This document shows, one piece after another, positions 16,918 to 24,330 of a stretch of 64,000 bases of DNA. Under the pieces are notes generated by a model. The model did no database searches and was not told the origin of the DNA. It worked only from the letters and a program-made list of their open reading frames with translations. Position 1 is the stretch's first letter; each line of letters starts with the position of its first letter. Origin of the DNA: UBA4636 sp963650915. Its GTDB lineage: Bacteria > Bacillota > Clostridia > Christensenellales > Borkfalkiaceae. A program made the position numbers and the translations under genes. Location of the stretch: NCBI GenBank assembly GCA_963650915.1, contig CAVJMJ010000014.1:1-64000 (forward strand), given 5' to 3'.

Positions 16918-18105
16918 ATGAATACTGTTTATTTTGACAACGCCGCTACAACGAGGCTTGACGACGAAGTTTTAGAGGAAATGTTACCTTACTTAAAGGA
17001 AGAATACGGAAACGCTTCTTCCATATATAAACTCGGCAGACGCTCAAAAGAAGCCGTCGAAAAAGCAAGGGAACAGGTTGCTTCGGCAATAAACGCTAAG
17101 ACGGAAGAAATTTATTTTACGTCGGGCGGAACGGAAAGCGACAACACTATAATAAGAGGCATTGCGTACGCATACAAAAACAGAGGCAACCATATAATTA
17201 CGAGTAAAATCGAACACCCCGCGGTTTTGGAAACTCTTAAACAACTTGAAAAAGAAGGTTTTACGGTAACTTACGTCGGCGTAACCGAAAACGGAATTAT
17301 CGATATGGACGAACTTGAAGCCTCCATAACAGATAAAACCACCCTTATTACCGTGATGTACGCAAATAACGAAATCGGAACTTTGCAACCGATTGCTAAA
17401 ATCGGTAAGTTGGCACACGAGAAGGGCATACTTTTCCACACCGACGCCGTTCAGGCGATAGGTTCGGAAAAAATAGACGTCGTTGCCGAAAATATCGACG
17501 CACTATCCATGTCGGCACACAAATTTTACGGACCTAACGGCATCGGCGCTTTGTACGTCAAAAAGGGCGTAAGATTTCAAAAATTCATGCTCGGCGGGCA
17601 TCAGGAAAAAAATAAACGCGCAGGAACGGAAAACGTTCCCGCCATCGTCGGCATGGGTAAGGCAATAGAACTTGCGTATAAAAATATCGACGAACACAAC
17701 GCAAAAATAAAGGAACTCAGAGATTATTACGTTTCGGAAGTTTTAAAGCGCATACCCTACGTTAAAGTCAACGGGGATATGGAAAAAAGACTCCCGGGGA
17801 ATGCAAACATTTCGTTTAAATTCATCGAAGGCGAGGGCATGCTTTTAAACCTCGACTTAAACGGCATATGCGCATCGTCGGGCAGTGCTTGCACGTCGGG
17901 CTCTCTTGATCCGTCGCACGTGTTGCTTGCTATAGGGCTTCCGCACGAGATAGCGCACGGCAGTTTAAGAATTTCAATCGGCAAATACAATACCAAAGAG
18001 GAAGTCGATTACTTGCTCGATAACCTCGAAAAAATAGTCCAAAAATTGAGGGATATGTCCCCTCTATACGACAAATTTTTATCCGAACAAAAGGAGAATA
18101 ACTAA
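16918..18105 (+). CDS. nifS: Cysteine desulfurase
   Basis: PLP enzyme that removes sulfur from cysteine and hands the persulfide to the scaffold encoded next door. 395 residues from the ATG at 16918 (GGAG SD; the TTG at 16900 is an in-frame extension without SD). NifS/IscS hallmarks: VYFDNAATT at the N-terminus, TSGGTESDN, HTDAVQAIG, the PLP lysine in SMSAHKFYGP near residue 203 and the catalytic loop SSGSACTSGS near 325. Its stop overlaps the nifU start (TAATG), so translation is coupled. Confidence 0.96.
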   Translation: MNTVYFDNAATTRLDDEVLEEMLPYLKEEYGNASSIYKLGRRSKEAVEKAREQVASAINAKTEEIYFTSGGTESDNTIIRGIAYAYKNRGNHIITSKIEHPAVLETLKQLEKEGFTVTYVGVTENGIIDMDELEASITDKTTLITVMYANNEIGTLQPIAKIGKLAHEKGILFHTDAVQAIGSEKIDVVAENIDALSMSAHKFYGPNGIGALYVKKGVRFQKFMLGGHQEKNKRAGTENVPAIVGMGKAIELAYKNIDEHNAKIKELRDYYVSEVLKRIPYVKVNGDMEKRLPGNANISFKFIEGEGMLLNLDLNGICASSGSACTSGSLDPSHVLLAIGLPHEIAHGSLRISIGKYNTKEEVDYLLDNLEKIVQKLRDMSPLYDKFLSEQKENN

Positions 18106-18548
18106 TGGAACCGTACAACGATAAAGTTATAGAACATTACGCAAACCCTCGTAACGTGGGAGAGATCAAAGACGCTTCCGGAGTAGGTGAGGTCGGTAAC
18201 CCCGTTTGCGGCGATATCATGAGAATGTATCTTAAAATTGAAGACGGCGTTATTACCGACGTAAAATTTAAGACATTCGGGTGCGGGGCGGCGATAGCGT
18301 CAAGCAGCGTTTCTACCGAAATGATTAAAGGCAAAACGGTGGAAGAGGCGTTAAAACTTACCAACAAAGACGTCATAAACGAACTCGGCGGACTTCCGCC
18401 CGTAAAACTGCATTGCTCGGTTTTGGCGGAAGAGGCAATCAAAAAGGCAATCGCCGATTATTTCAGAAAACAGGGTATGTCGGAAGAAGAAATTACCGCA
18501 AAATGCGGTAATACCGAAGAAAACTCTTGCCCGCATTGCCATATTTAG
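18105..18548 (+). CDS. nifU: Fe-S scaffold protein NifU/IscU-like
   Basis: 147-residue U-type scaffold. The three ligand cysteines are C35 (GNPVCGD, with the D that tunes cluster release), C60 (FGCGAAIASSS) and C104 (KLHCSV). It receives sulfur from the co-translated NifS. An extra C-terminal CPHCHI motif is present, common in clostridial NifU-like proteins. The 23-bp repeat array starts inside its final codons. No suf genes or mnmA follow. Confidence 0.95.
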   Translation: MEPYNDKVIEHYANPRNVGEIKDASGVGEVGNPVCGDIMRMYLKIEDGVITDVKFKTFGCGAAIASSSVSTEMIKGKTVEEALKLTNKDVINELGGLPPVKLHCSVLAEEAIKKAIADYFRKQGMSEEEITAKCGNTEENSCPHCHI

Positions 18549-18663
18549 TCTGCCTAAATTATCATATTTAGTTTTATCTAAATTGTCGTGTTTGGTTTGC
18601 CTAAATTGCCGTGTTTGGATCGTTCGCATGGTCATATTTAGTTTTATCTAAATTGTCGCAGTT
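18540..18663. repeat. 23-24-bp tandem repeat starting at nifU 3' end
   Basis: Five units beginning CATATTTAGT or CGTGTTTGG, each ending in a CTAAATT-type half. The first unit includes the nifU stop codon. CATATTTAGTTTTATCTAAA is repeated exactly 66 bp apart. Confidence 0.8.
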
Positions 18664-18774
18664 GGATTATACTTTCGGACATTAAAGGGCGTGCTTATAA
18701 AAAGACATACGCATGCTTAAAAAAATACATATGCGTTTTATTAAACTGTCTTTCAGATTTTAAGTAAAAGTGCC

Positions 18775-18791
18775 CTATAAGCCCGTTATCG
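18775..18791 (-). repeat. Dispersed 17-bp word, exact
   Basis: CGATAACGGGCTTATAG on the minus strand, followed by GGCACTTTTA. Confidence 0.9.
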
Positions 18792-18868
18792 CAACAATTT
18801 AACTGTTAACAACAATCTAAAACACAATATTTTAAAGTTGCAAATAATTTTAAAGATACCGTTAATTT

Positions 18869-18907
18869 AAAAGTTACCCGTCGGCTTAGCCGCGGGTAAC
18901 TTTTTTA
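18869..18907 (+). terminator. Orphan intrinsic terminator
   Basis: AAAAGTTACCCG (18869-18880) pairs with CGGGTAACTTTT (18893-18904), enclosing a small CGGC/GCCG hairpin, then TT. More than 300 nt past nifU, so it may end an extended nifSU message or an unseen RNA. Confidence 0.75.
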
Positions 18908-19002
18908 AGTAGATTAATTGGCAACTTTCAAGTGCCAATCGTCATCAACATTTTCATAAGTTGAGGGGAACTTTTACTTGTTTTTATTTTTTAAGTGAGA
19001 AA

Positions 19003-19043
19003 ATGGCTGTCATAAACCGCAATATGCGACCTATGACAGCCAT
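19003..19043. other. 12-bp inverted repeat
   Basis: ATGGCTGTCATA (19003-19014) and TATGACAGCCAT (19032-19043) with a 17-base loop. Terminator-like A and T tracts flank it on both sides, imperfectly. Confidence 0.6.
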
Positions 19044-19067
19044 GGTTTTAGTTTACGAAAGAGTGTG

Positions 19068-19157
19068 GTATCTTAAAGTGTGCTAACTTGTAGTTTTGTG
19101 CCTCGTAGTGCCGTATCTTAAAGTGTGCTACCTTATAGTTTTGTGCACTGTAGTACG
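19068..19157. repeat. 45-bp tandem repeat, two units plus partial third
   Basis: Units start GTATCTTAAAGTGTGCTA at 19068 and 19113; a degenerate third begins at 19158. Confidence 0.8.
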
Positions 19158-19294
19158 GCATCTTAAAGTTGCGGCATCTTGTAGCATGGCACAGCATAGT
19201 AAGACAGTGTAAGATATAAACTATCATGCTCGCAAAAACAGTTAGTGGTGATAAACAAAACCCCTACGAGTTGTGATAAACGAAATTCCTACGT

Positions 19295-19936
19295 TTAATT
19301 ATTTGTGTTAGGGAAAAGGGGAAGTTCAAAAAAGCCCGCGCAGACTTCTTGCGAATAATCCTGACAAGGCGGAATGTTGCAATATCCGTAAGACGGAATA
19401 AGAAGATCTACCGGCATAACTATTTTAAGTATAAGGGTTACGCATGCCGAACACGTAAACGCTGCTTCGCTCGTATAAACGCCTTGCGTGGACACGAGAG
19501 AAACCACGCTCGTTACCGTATACGGTATGACCGACGGTTCGGGTACGAACAAAATTACGTCTTCGGTAAGGGTTACGGTGGAAGTTCCTTTGCCTTCAAC
19601 GTTGTTTGCGTCAACGAACAAAACTTCCACGGGAATGGTTACGGTAGCCTGAACTCTTGCAAAATTCGGTCTGTCTTGGAGTCTGTCGATTTGAAGGTTG
19701 CTTAGCGTACCCGATGTGCCTATACTTTTTGCGCTTATAAAAGTAAGCGGATATGTAGGATTTGTCGGCGTTAAATTTACAAGACTTAACGTAATTCCTT
19801 CTTCCTGCGTTTGTTTTATACAGGCGTCGAAAACTTTGTTGACTTCGACGCAAACTTTTTCGCACAGACCGTTTAAAGGATTGCCCGTTATTTGACAGGG
19901 GCATCTGTCGGAATTGAAGTTAGAAAAAAATGACAT
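19295..19936 (-). CDS. Cys-rich protein of unknown function
   Basis: 213 residues, SD AAAGGAGAT. The N-terminus is Cys-rich (CPCQ, LCEKVC, ACIKQ), the middle is a beta-rich Thr/Val stretch (QATVTIPVEVLFVD...TVTLTEDV), and the C-terminus has further cysteines (TCSACV, YCNIPPCQ, EVCAG). No signal peptide or enzymatic motif is seen. The style recalls clostridial spore-coat or exosporium-type proteins, but that is a guess from composition. On the minus strand CATATATTA lies about 40 nt upstream, loosely like a late-sporulation sigma -10, with no clear -35. Confidence 0.75.
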   Translation of the reverse strand: MSFFSNFNSDRCPCQITGNPLNGLCEKVCVEVNKVFDACIKQTQEEGITLSLVNLTPTNPTYPLTFISAKSIGTSGTLSNLQIDRLQDRPNFARVQATVTIPVEVLFVDANNVEGKGTSTVTLTEDVILFVPEPSVIPYTVTSVVSLVSTQGVYTSEAAFTCSACVTLILKIVMPVDLLIPSYGYCNIPPCQDYSQEVCAGFFELPLFPNTNN

Positions 19937-20074
19937 TTTTTATCTCCTTTGTGCCTGTCGGCTCACTTTAATATATGATAGTCTTTTGCATTTTGATAAC
20001 GCGTCAAACTAAAAAAGTCGTAATGTGTCATTTGTTGAAACTAATTTCCGTCGTTTGTTTTTTTAGAAAACCGC

Positions 20075-20173
20075 TTAATTGCACTTTTTGGTGTGTTTTT
20101 TAAGACATTAATTGCACCTTTTGGTATGTTTTTTGAGATATTAATTGCACCTTTGGGCATCTTTTTTGTGGCG
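20075..20173. repeat. 33-bp tandem array, three units, downstream of ATPase gene
   Basis: Units at 20075, 20108 and 20141 beginning TTAATTGCACCTTTTGG. They are the same family as the five-unit array on the other side of the ATPase gene (21734-21898). Confidence 0.92.
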
Positions 20174-20326
20174 TTTTATAATATGTATTTATAATTTTGA
20201 TTTAAAAAAAGCCCGATAACGGGCTTATAGACGGGTTTTTGTTGAAAAATTAAGCCGATTCGGCGGAAAGTTTAAAAGCATCCGCCGAATCGATATTTAC
20301 AGTTAAATGATAAGTCTTGCATAAAG
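20174..20326. other. ATPase 3' flank
   Basis: Downstream region of the minus-strand ATPase gene. The word copy at 20214-20230 lies between an A7 run and a T5 run, CCCG can pair with CGGG, and it may serve as terminator. Confidence 0.5.
20214..20230 (+). repeat. Dispersed 17-bp word, exact
   Basis: CGATAACGGGCTTATAG preceded by AAAAAAAGCC and followed by ACGGGTTTTT. Confidence 0.92.
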
Positions 20327-21691
20327 TCAGGTTAAATAGGTTTTTCCGTCGGCAAAATCTTTAGCGATAAAGGGAATAAAGTAAAAAGGAGCGGTCAGTA
20401 ACTTTTGCTTTGACGAATATCCGTAATTGTTTTTGGATACCTTTACGGCGTATTCGAACTTATTATGATTGGCAAATTTTTCAAGTGAATTTAAAGAGCC
20501 TCTTCCTTTTTTTACGTCCATCGGGAAAATTTTACCGTTTGCTTCGATAATAAATTCGAGTTCGGCGGTATTTTTACCTTTCCAATAAAACAATTTGTGA
20601 CCTTTTGCGACCAATTCGTTTGCAACGAAATTTTCGTAAAAGATGCCCGAAAGCATATTTTCTCCGTCGGGAAACACGAACGACGAGGCGTTTACACCGC
20701 TTTGGTAAGAAAACATTCCGATATCGCCGAGGAAAAGCCTGAAATTCCCGTCGCTGTCAGGTATTAGCGGAGTCGTTACATGCTCTTTAAGTTGAAAAGA
20801 TTGGTGTAACACGTGCGCTTCGGTAAGCCAAAGTATTGCAGAAAGGTAATCTCTCGTTTTAGTATCTTTTTCTATAAGCCCCGGCGAAAAGTTTTTCGAT
20901 TCTTTATTGAGTTCCTTATAAATGTTCAGGAATAAAAGTTTTGAGCGCAAAACCGATTCTTGGCTTGCTTGATACAAAGACATATCAGCAAGATAGTTGT
21001 CGTAAAGATTTATTAAAACCTGTCTTGATTCGAGATAACTTTTAGTTTTTAAATATACGTTAACGGCTTCGGGCATACCGCCGACGAGCAAATATTTTTG
21101 AACTTCGGAAAGTGCCAATTCGTGTACGTTGACGTCAAGCGGCGTCTTTTGTTTGTAAGCATTTAAAACGGCGTTATATAAAACCGCGTTATCGTTAAGT
21201 AAAAATTCGTCAAAAGACATCGGGTATATCGTCAGTTGGTCGATTTTACCTACCGGGAACAAAAATTTACTGCTGATAGACGCTCCGCGTTTTCTCGTTT
21301 CGCGCTGAATTTTTGTTCTTACCATAGAGCCCGTCGCAATAATCGGAATTTCCGGGTAATCTTGGCAAAAATATTTCAAAGAAGAAATTACGTTAGGGCA
21401 TTCCTGAACTTCGTCAAAAATAAGCAACGTGTTTTTATCGATTACTTTGCCTTTGATAAGAGATATATATTCGATAATTTTACCTGCGTTAGCGGTTTTT
21501 TCGCAAAAACCGGCAATTTCGTCCTCGATTTTGCAATCTAAATACAGATAGTTGCCTTTGTAATAGGTCTTTGCAAAAATATCTTTAACGAGGTAAGTTT
21601 TCCCAACCTGCCTTGCTCCCCAAACCATAAGAGGTTTTCGTTCTTTTTTATTCATCCACTCGACAAGTTCGTTTATAGCCAAACGTTTCAT
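20327..21691 (-). CDS. AAA ATPase with DUF4143-type C-terminus, flanked by repeats
   Basis: 454 residues. Walker A GARQVGKT at about 25-32 and Walker B LLIFDEVQECP near 88-98 are followed by ATGSMVR. The C-terminal half carries the DUF4143/nuclease-like features GIFYENFVANELVAKGHKLFYWKGKNTAELEFII. Function is unknown for the family. SD GGGAGG. The gene is bracketed by same-family 33-bp arrays, five units upstream and three downstream, and the -35 box falls within the nearest unit. It shares the fold but not close sequence with the ATPase at 11447. Confidence 0.88.
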   Translation of the reverse strand: MKRLAINELVEWMNKKERKPLMVWGARQVGKTYLVKDIFAKTYYKGNYLYLDCKIEDEIAGFCEKTANAGKIIEYISLIKGKVIDKNTLLIFDEVQECPNVISSLKYFCQDYPEIPIIATGSMVRTKIQRETRKRGASISSKFLFPVGKIDQLTIYPMSFDEFLLNDNAVLYNAVLNAYKQKTPLDVNVHELALSEVQKYLLVGGMPEAVNVYLKTKSYLESRQVLINLYDNYLADMSLYQASQESVLRSKLLFLNIYKELNKESKNFSPGLIEKDTKTRDYLSAILWLTEAHVLHQSFQLKEHVTTPLIPDSDGNFRLFLGDIGMFSYQSGVNASSFVFPDGENMLSGIFYENFVANELVAKGHKLFYWKGKNTAELEFIIEANGKIFPMDVKKGRGSLNSLEKFANHNKFEYAVKVSKNNYGYSSKQKLLTAPFYFIPFIAKDFADGKTYLT

Positions 21692-21724
21692 TTAAGCCTC
21701 CCGTGATTTGTTTTTTGTAAATGA

Positions 21725-21753
21725 ATTTTAGCATAAATTGCACCTTTTGGCAA
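21725..21753 (-). promoter_or_regulatory. Promoter of ATPase gene, -35 inside repeat
   Basis: Minus-strand TTGCCA (21748-21753), 17-bp spacer, TAAAAT (21725-21730). The -35 and most of the spacer belong to the first 33-bp unit, so every repeat carries a potential -35. Confidence 0.65.
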
Positions 21754-21898
21754 GTATTTTTAACCATTAATTGCACCTTTTGGCAAGTATTTTTAACCAT
21801 TAATTGCACCTTTTGGCATGTTTTTTTGGACATTAATTGCACCTTTTGGTATGTTTTTTCAGACATTAATTGCACCTTTTGGCATGTTTGCGATACTC
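21734..21898. repeat. 33-bp tandem array, five units, upstream of ATPase gene
   Basis: Units start at 21734, 21767, 21800, 21833 and 21866, each TTAATTGCACCTTTTGG plus a T-rich 16-base half. The period is exact. Because 33 is a multiple of three the array is open in one minus frame (repeated QLMVKNTCQKV), but that frame is not a gene. Confidence 0.94.
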
Positions 21899-21938
21899 TA
21901 AATATAATTTATTTGTAATTTTTATATCAAAAAAAGAA

Positions 21939-21955
21939 CGATAACGGGCTTATAG
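21939..21955 (+). repeat. Dispersed 17-bp word, exact
   Basis: CGATAACGGGCTTATAG preceded by an A-run and followed by CCACACTTTTTTA, just beyond the 33-bp array. Confidence 0.92.
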
Positions 21956-21989
21956 CCACACTTTTTTATCAAAACGTAATATGATATAA

Positions 21990-22187
21990 ATCTATATAAA
22001 AAATAAAACTATATAAAAGAAAAAACAAGCCCCGTTAAGCAAAAAAACAATAGAAAAAAAAGTTCCCAAAAAACAATAGAAAAAAAGTTTAAAAAAACAA
22101 TAGAAAAAACGCATCCAAAAAAACAAAAGAAAAAGCTAAATAAAAAACGAGCCCCGAAAAGGAAAGAGAAAAATAAAATAAAACGAA
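21990..22187. repeat. A-rich low-complexity tract with degenerate repeats
   Basis: About 200 bases, overwhelmingly A on the plus strand, with AAAAAACAATAGAAAAAA recurring three times about 28 bp apart. Open frames here are compositional artefacts. Confidence 0.7.
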
Positions 22188-22217
22188 AAGCCGACGGCAA
22201 ATTTTTGCCGTCGGCTT
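22188..22217 (-). terminator. Terminator of fba
   Basis: AAGCCGACGGCAA and TTGCCGTCGGCTT form a perfect 13-bp stem with a 4-base loop, followed on the minus strand by a T-rich run. It lies 43 nt past the fba stop. Confidence 0.88.
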
Positions 22218-22260
22218 CTAAAAGGAACTTAACGAAAGTTAAGTAATTTTCGGTTAAGTA

Positions 22261-23238
22261 TTATTTGCAAAGGTCTGCTTTACCGGCGCAACCCAAAACG
22301 TCCTTCAATTTATGACGAACGAGTTCTTTGATGTTTGCGCGAGCGGGTTTTAAATATTCCCTCGGGTCGAATTTAGAAGGATAGTCGTTGAAGAATTTAC
22401 GAATGGTACCGGTCATTGCAAGACGAAGGTCGGAGTCGATATTGATCTTGCAAACGGAAAGTTTGGAAGCTTCTCTCAATTCTTCTTCGGGAACGCCTAT
22501 AGCGTTGGGCATTTGTCCGCCGTTTTCGTTGATCATCTTAACGTATTCCTGAGGAACGGAGGATGAACCGTGTAAAACGATGGGGAAGCCGGGGAGCTTT
22601 TTGGAAACTTCTTCCAAAATGTCGAAACGAAGAGAAGGAGGAACCAAAACGCCGTTTTTAAGGGTGCATTGTTCGGGTTTGAATTTGTATGCGCCGTGGG
22701 ATGTACCTATAGCGATAGCCAAAGAATCAACGCCGGTTTCTTCAACGAATTTGATAACTTCTTCGGGACGGGTGTAAGAACCTACTTCGTGGCTGACTTC
22801 GTCTTCGATGCCGGAGAGGGTTCCCAATTCGCCTTCAACCGTTACGTAAGGATTGTGCGCGTGAGCGTATTCGCAAACCTTTTTGGTAAGAGCAACGTTT
22901 TCTTCGAAGGGAAGGGCAGATCCGTCAATCATAACGGAAGTAAAACCGCCGTCGATGCACGCCTTGCAAGTTTCAAAATCGGGACCGTGGTCGAGGTGTA
23001 AAACGATGGGGATATCGGGGCATTCTATAACTGCCGCTTCAACGAGTTTTACGAGGTAAGTATGGTTAGCGTAAGCTCTTGCGCCCTTGGATACCTGTAA
23101 AATAACGGGTGCGTGTTCTTCTTTGCAAGCTTCGGTGATGCCTTGAACGATTTCCATGTTGTTTACGTTGAAAGCACCGATTGCGAAACCGCCGTTATAT
23201 GCGGCTTCAAACATTTTTTTAGAGTTAACTAATGGCAT
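22261..23238 (-). CDS. fba: Fructose-bisphosphate aldolase, class II
   Basis: Zn-dependent cleavage/condensation of fructose-1,6-bisphosphate in glycolysis and gluconeogenesis. 325 residues. Zn ligands and active-site motifs: HLDHGPDF near residue 83, VEGELG near 135, AIGTSHGAYKF near 177 and VLHGSSSVP near 223, with NIDSDLRLA binding phosphate. SD GGAGG; strong TTGCTT-17-TATAAT promoter; own terminator, so monocistronic. A tagatose-bisphosphate aldolase is the nearest alternative, but the length and context favour Fba. Confidence 0.95.
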   Translation of the reverse strand: MPLVNSKKMFEAAYNGGFAIGAFNVNNMEIVQGITEACKEEHAPVILQVSKGARAYANHTYLVKLVEAAVIECPDIPIVLHLDHGPDFETCKACIDGGFTSVMIDGSALPFEENVALTKKVCEYAHAHNPYVTVEGELGTLSGIEDEVSHEVGSYTRPEEVIKFVEETGVDSLAIAIGTSHGAYKFKPEQCTLKNGVLVPPSLRFDILEEVSKKLPGFPIVLHGSSSVPQEYVKMINENGGQMPNAIGVPEEELREASKLSVCKINIDSDLRLAMTGTIRKFFNDYPSKFDPREYLKPARANIKELVRHKLKDVLGCAGKADLCK

Positions 23239-23270
23239 AATTTTGCCCTCCGTTAAATTAATTTTTCTTA

Positions 23271-23299
23271 ATTATACAACAATATTTTTAACAAAGCAA
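23271..23299 (-). promoter_or_regulatory. Promoter of fba
   Basis: Minus-strand TTGCTT (23294-23299), 17-bp spacer, TATAAT (23271-23276). Confidence 0.8.
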
Positions 23300-23553
23300 A
23301 TTTTTTAAGCAATTTTTTGCTCGCAAGTCGAAAATTGATTGGTTTTAACGTTAAAAAGTTACAATTAGCCACCATTATTTTTAACTATCTACTTGCCGAT
23401 TATTTCCATCAACCATCTATAACTATTAACTACGTCGTAACGAACCTTGCCGTCACTTAGTTTTGTAAACAACTTTTTTGCACCTATTTTTTAAAAGTTG
23501 CTATTTTCAGAATTACATTGTGCTTTACATATCAAAAAAACTTGTTAAAAAGG

Positions 23554-23582
23554 TTGCAAAAGAGATAATAGTATGGTAAAAT
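23554..23582 (+). promoter_or_regulatory. Promoter of candidate small RNA
   Basis: TTGCAA (23554-23559), 17-bp spacer, TAAAAT (23577-23582), with no reading frame behind it before the terminator at 23724. Confidence 0.5.
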
Positions 23583-23588
23583 GTAAAC

Positions 23589-23748
23589 AACAAAAAATAA
23601 CTGAATTGATGATTTTTTTCGGAGAGTAAGTTTAAAGTAATTTTTGCTCGCTTTTGCATTTTGCCGTTTCGGGTGTCAAACCTTCGCCGTTTTGCAAATT
23701 TCGGGCTATAGTTTTACGATTTTAAACCGCTCTTTCGGGCGGTTTTTT
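23589..23748 (+). ncRNA. Candidate small non-coding RNA
   Basis: About 160 nt between a plausible promoter and an intrinsic terminator, with no ORF. TTTGCA and TGCAAA (about 23655 and 23694) can pair to enclose a TGCCGTTTCGGG...CTTCGCCG region. It matches no RNA family I recognise (not SRP RNA, tmRNA or T-box). It could instead be a long leader ending before the ACT gene. Confidence 0.4.
23724..23748 (+). terminator. Intrinsic terminator
   Basis: AAACCGCTC, loop TTTC, GGGCGGTTT then TTT: a 9-bp stem including one T-G pair. Confidence 0.82.
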
Positions 23749-23847
23749 GTTTTTCCGTAGGGAAAATCCGAACGAAAAACTTACCGAAAGGCAAAGCACA
23801 ACAATCTAAAATGTCAAAAAGCGACTTGAAAGGTGCCGTTTAAAAAG

Positions 23848-23901
23848 CCGAAAGGCGAAGCACAACCGAAAGGCAAAGTACAACCGAAAGGCAAAGTACA
23901 A
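23848..23901. repeat. 18-bp tandem repeat, three units plus relatives
   Basis: CCGAAAGGCAAAGTACAA-type units at 23848, 23866 and 23884, with partial ones near 23785 and at 23902, upstream of the ACT gene. Confidence 0.85.
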
Positions 23902-23975
23902 CCGAAAGGTCAAAACGCAACCTGAAAGGTGCTTTTCAAAAGTCAAAAGGCAAAAATCGTAAAAAAGGAGTCGGT

Positions 23976-24221
23976 ATGAAAATCGGAGTTATAGGCATTA
24001 TTATCGAAAACGACAAAGAGGTGGTTATAAAAGTGCAACAACTTTTATCCGCCTATTCCCACCTTATTTGCGGGCGCATGGGCGTACCCGATCACGAAAG
24101 CGGTATCAACGTTATTTCCGTTATAGTAAAAGGAAGCAGCGAAGAAATTTCCGCCTTAACGGGAAAACTCGGCAGGCTTAACAAAGTTAAGGTAAAATCC
24201 GCCGTAAGCGAACTCGGTTAG
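23976..24221 (+). CDS. ACT-domain protein, TM1266 family (Fe-hydrogenase-linked)
   Basis: 81-residue single ACT domain with the family signature ICGRMGVPDHESGINVISVIV followed by SALTGKLGRLNKVKVKSA. TM1266-like proteins are annotated as putative iron-only hydrogenase system regulators because they often neighbour hydrogenase maturation genes; no hyd genes are in this window. SD AAGGAG. The ligand is unknown. It is followed 109 nt later by an ABC importer on the same strand. Confidence 0.85.
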   Translation: MKIGVIGIIIENDKEVVIKVQQLLSAYSHLICGRMGVPDHESGINVISVIVKGSSEEISALTGKLGRLNKVKVKSAVSELG

Positions 24222-24330
24222 ATGGCAACAATCGATTTTTAATTATAAAAACCGTAAAATTGCTTAGGATAACGAGGAAAGTTACTTTACGATTTATCAT
24301 TCGTAAATCGTCGTTCAAAAGAGGTGTTTT

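Larger units (their letters stand above)
18664..19294. other. Non-coding stretch with hairpins and repeats
   Basis: Holds the dispersed word at 18775, an orphan terminator (18869-18904), a TTGGCA/TGCCAA hairpin (about 18918-18938), a 12-bp hairpin (19003-19043) and 45-bp repeats (19068-19157). No gene is supportable. The density of hairpins would fit one or more small RNAs, but no promoter stands out. Confidence 0.55.

Noticed and set aside
21648..21875. Repeat-coded 75-residue minus-strand ORF (QLMVKNTCQKV repeats)
   Set aside because: Open only because 33 bp is a multiple of three; it overlaps the ATPase promoter and start and has no SD of its own.
20075..21898. Insertion sequence with flanking repeats
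   Set aside because: The enclosed gene is an ATPase with no transposase, and the flanks are multi-unit tandem arrays rather than short target duplications.
22009..22200. 63-residue minus-strand ORF rich in Phe and Leu
   Set aside because: Lies in the A-rich low-complexity tract next to the fba terminator; compositional artefact.
24222..24330. TPP riboswitch before the NMT1-type binding protein
   Set aside because: No CTGAGA or ACCTGATCTGG-type core is visible.
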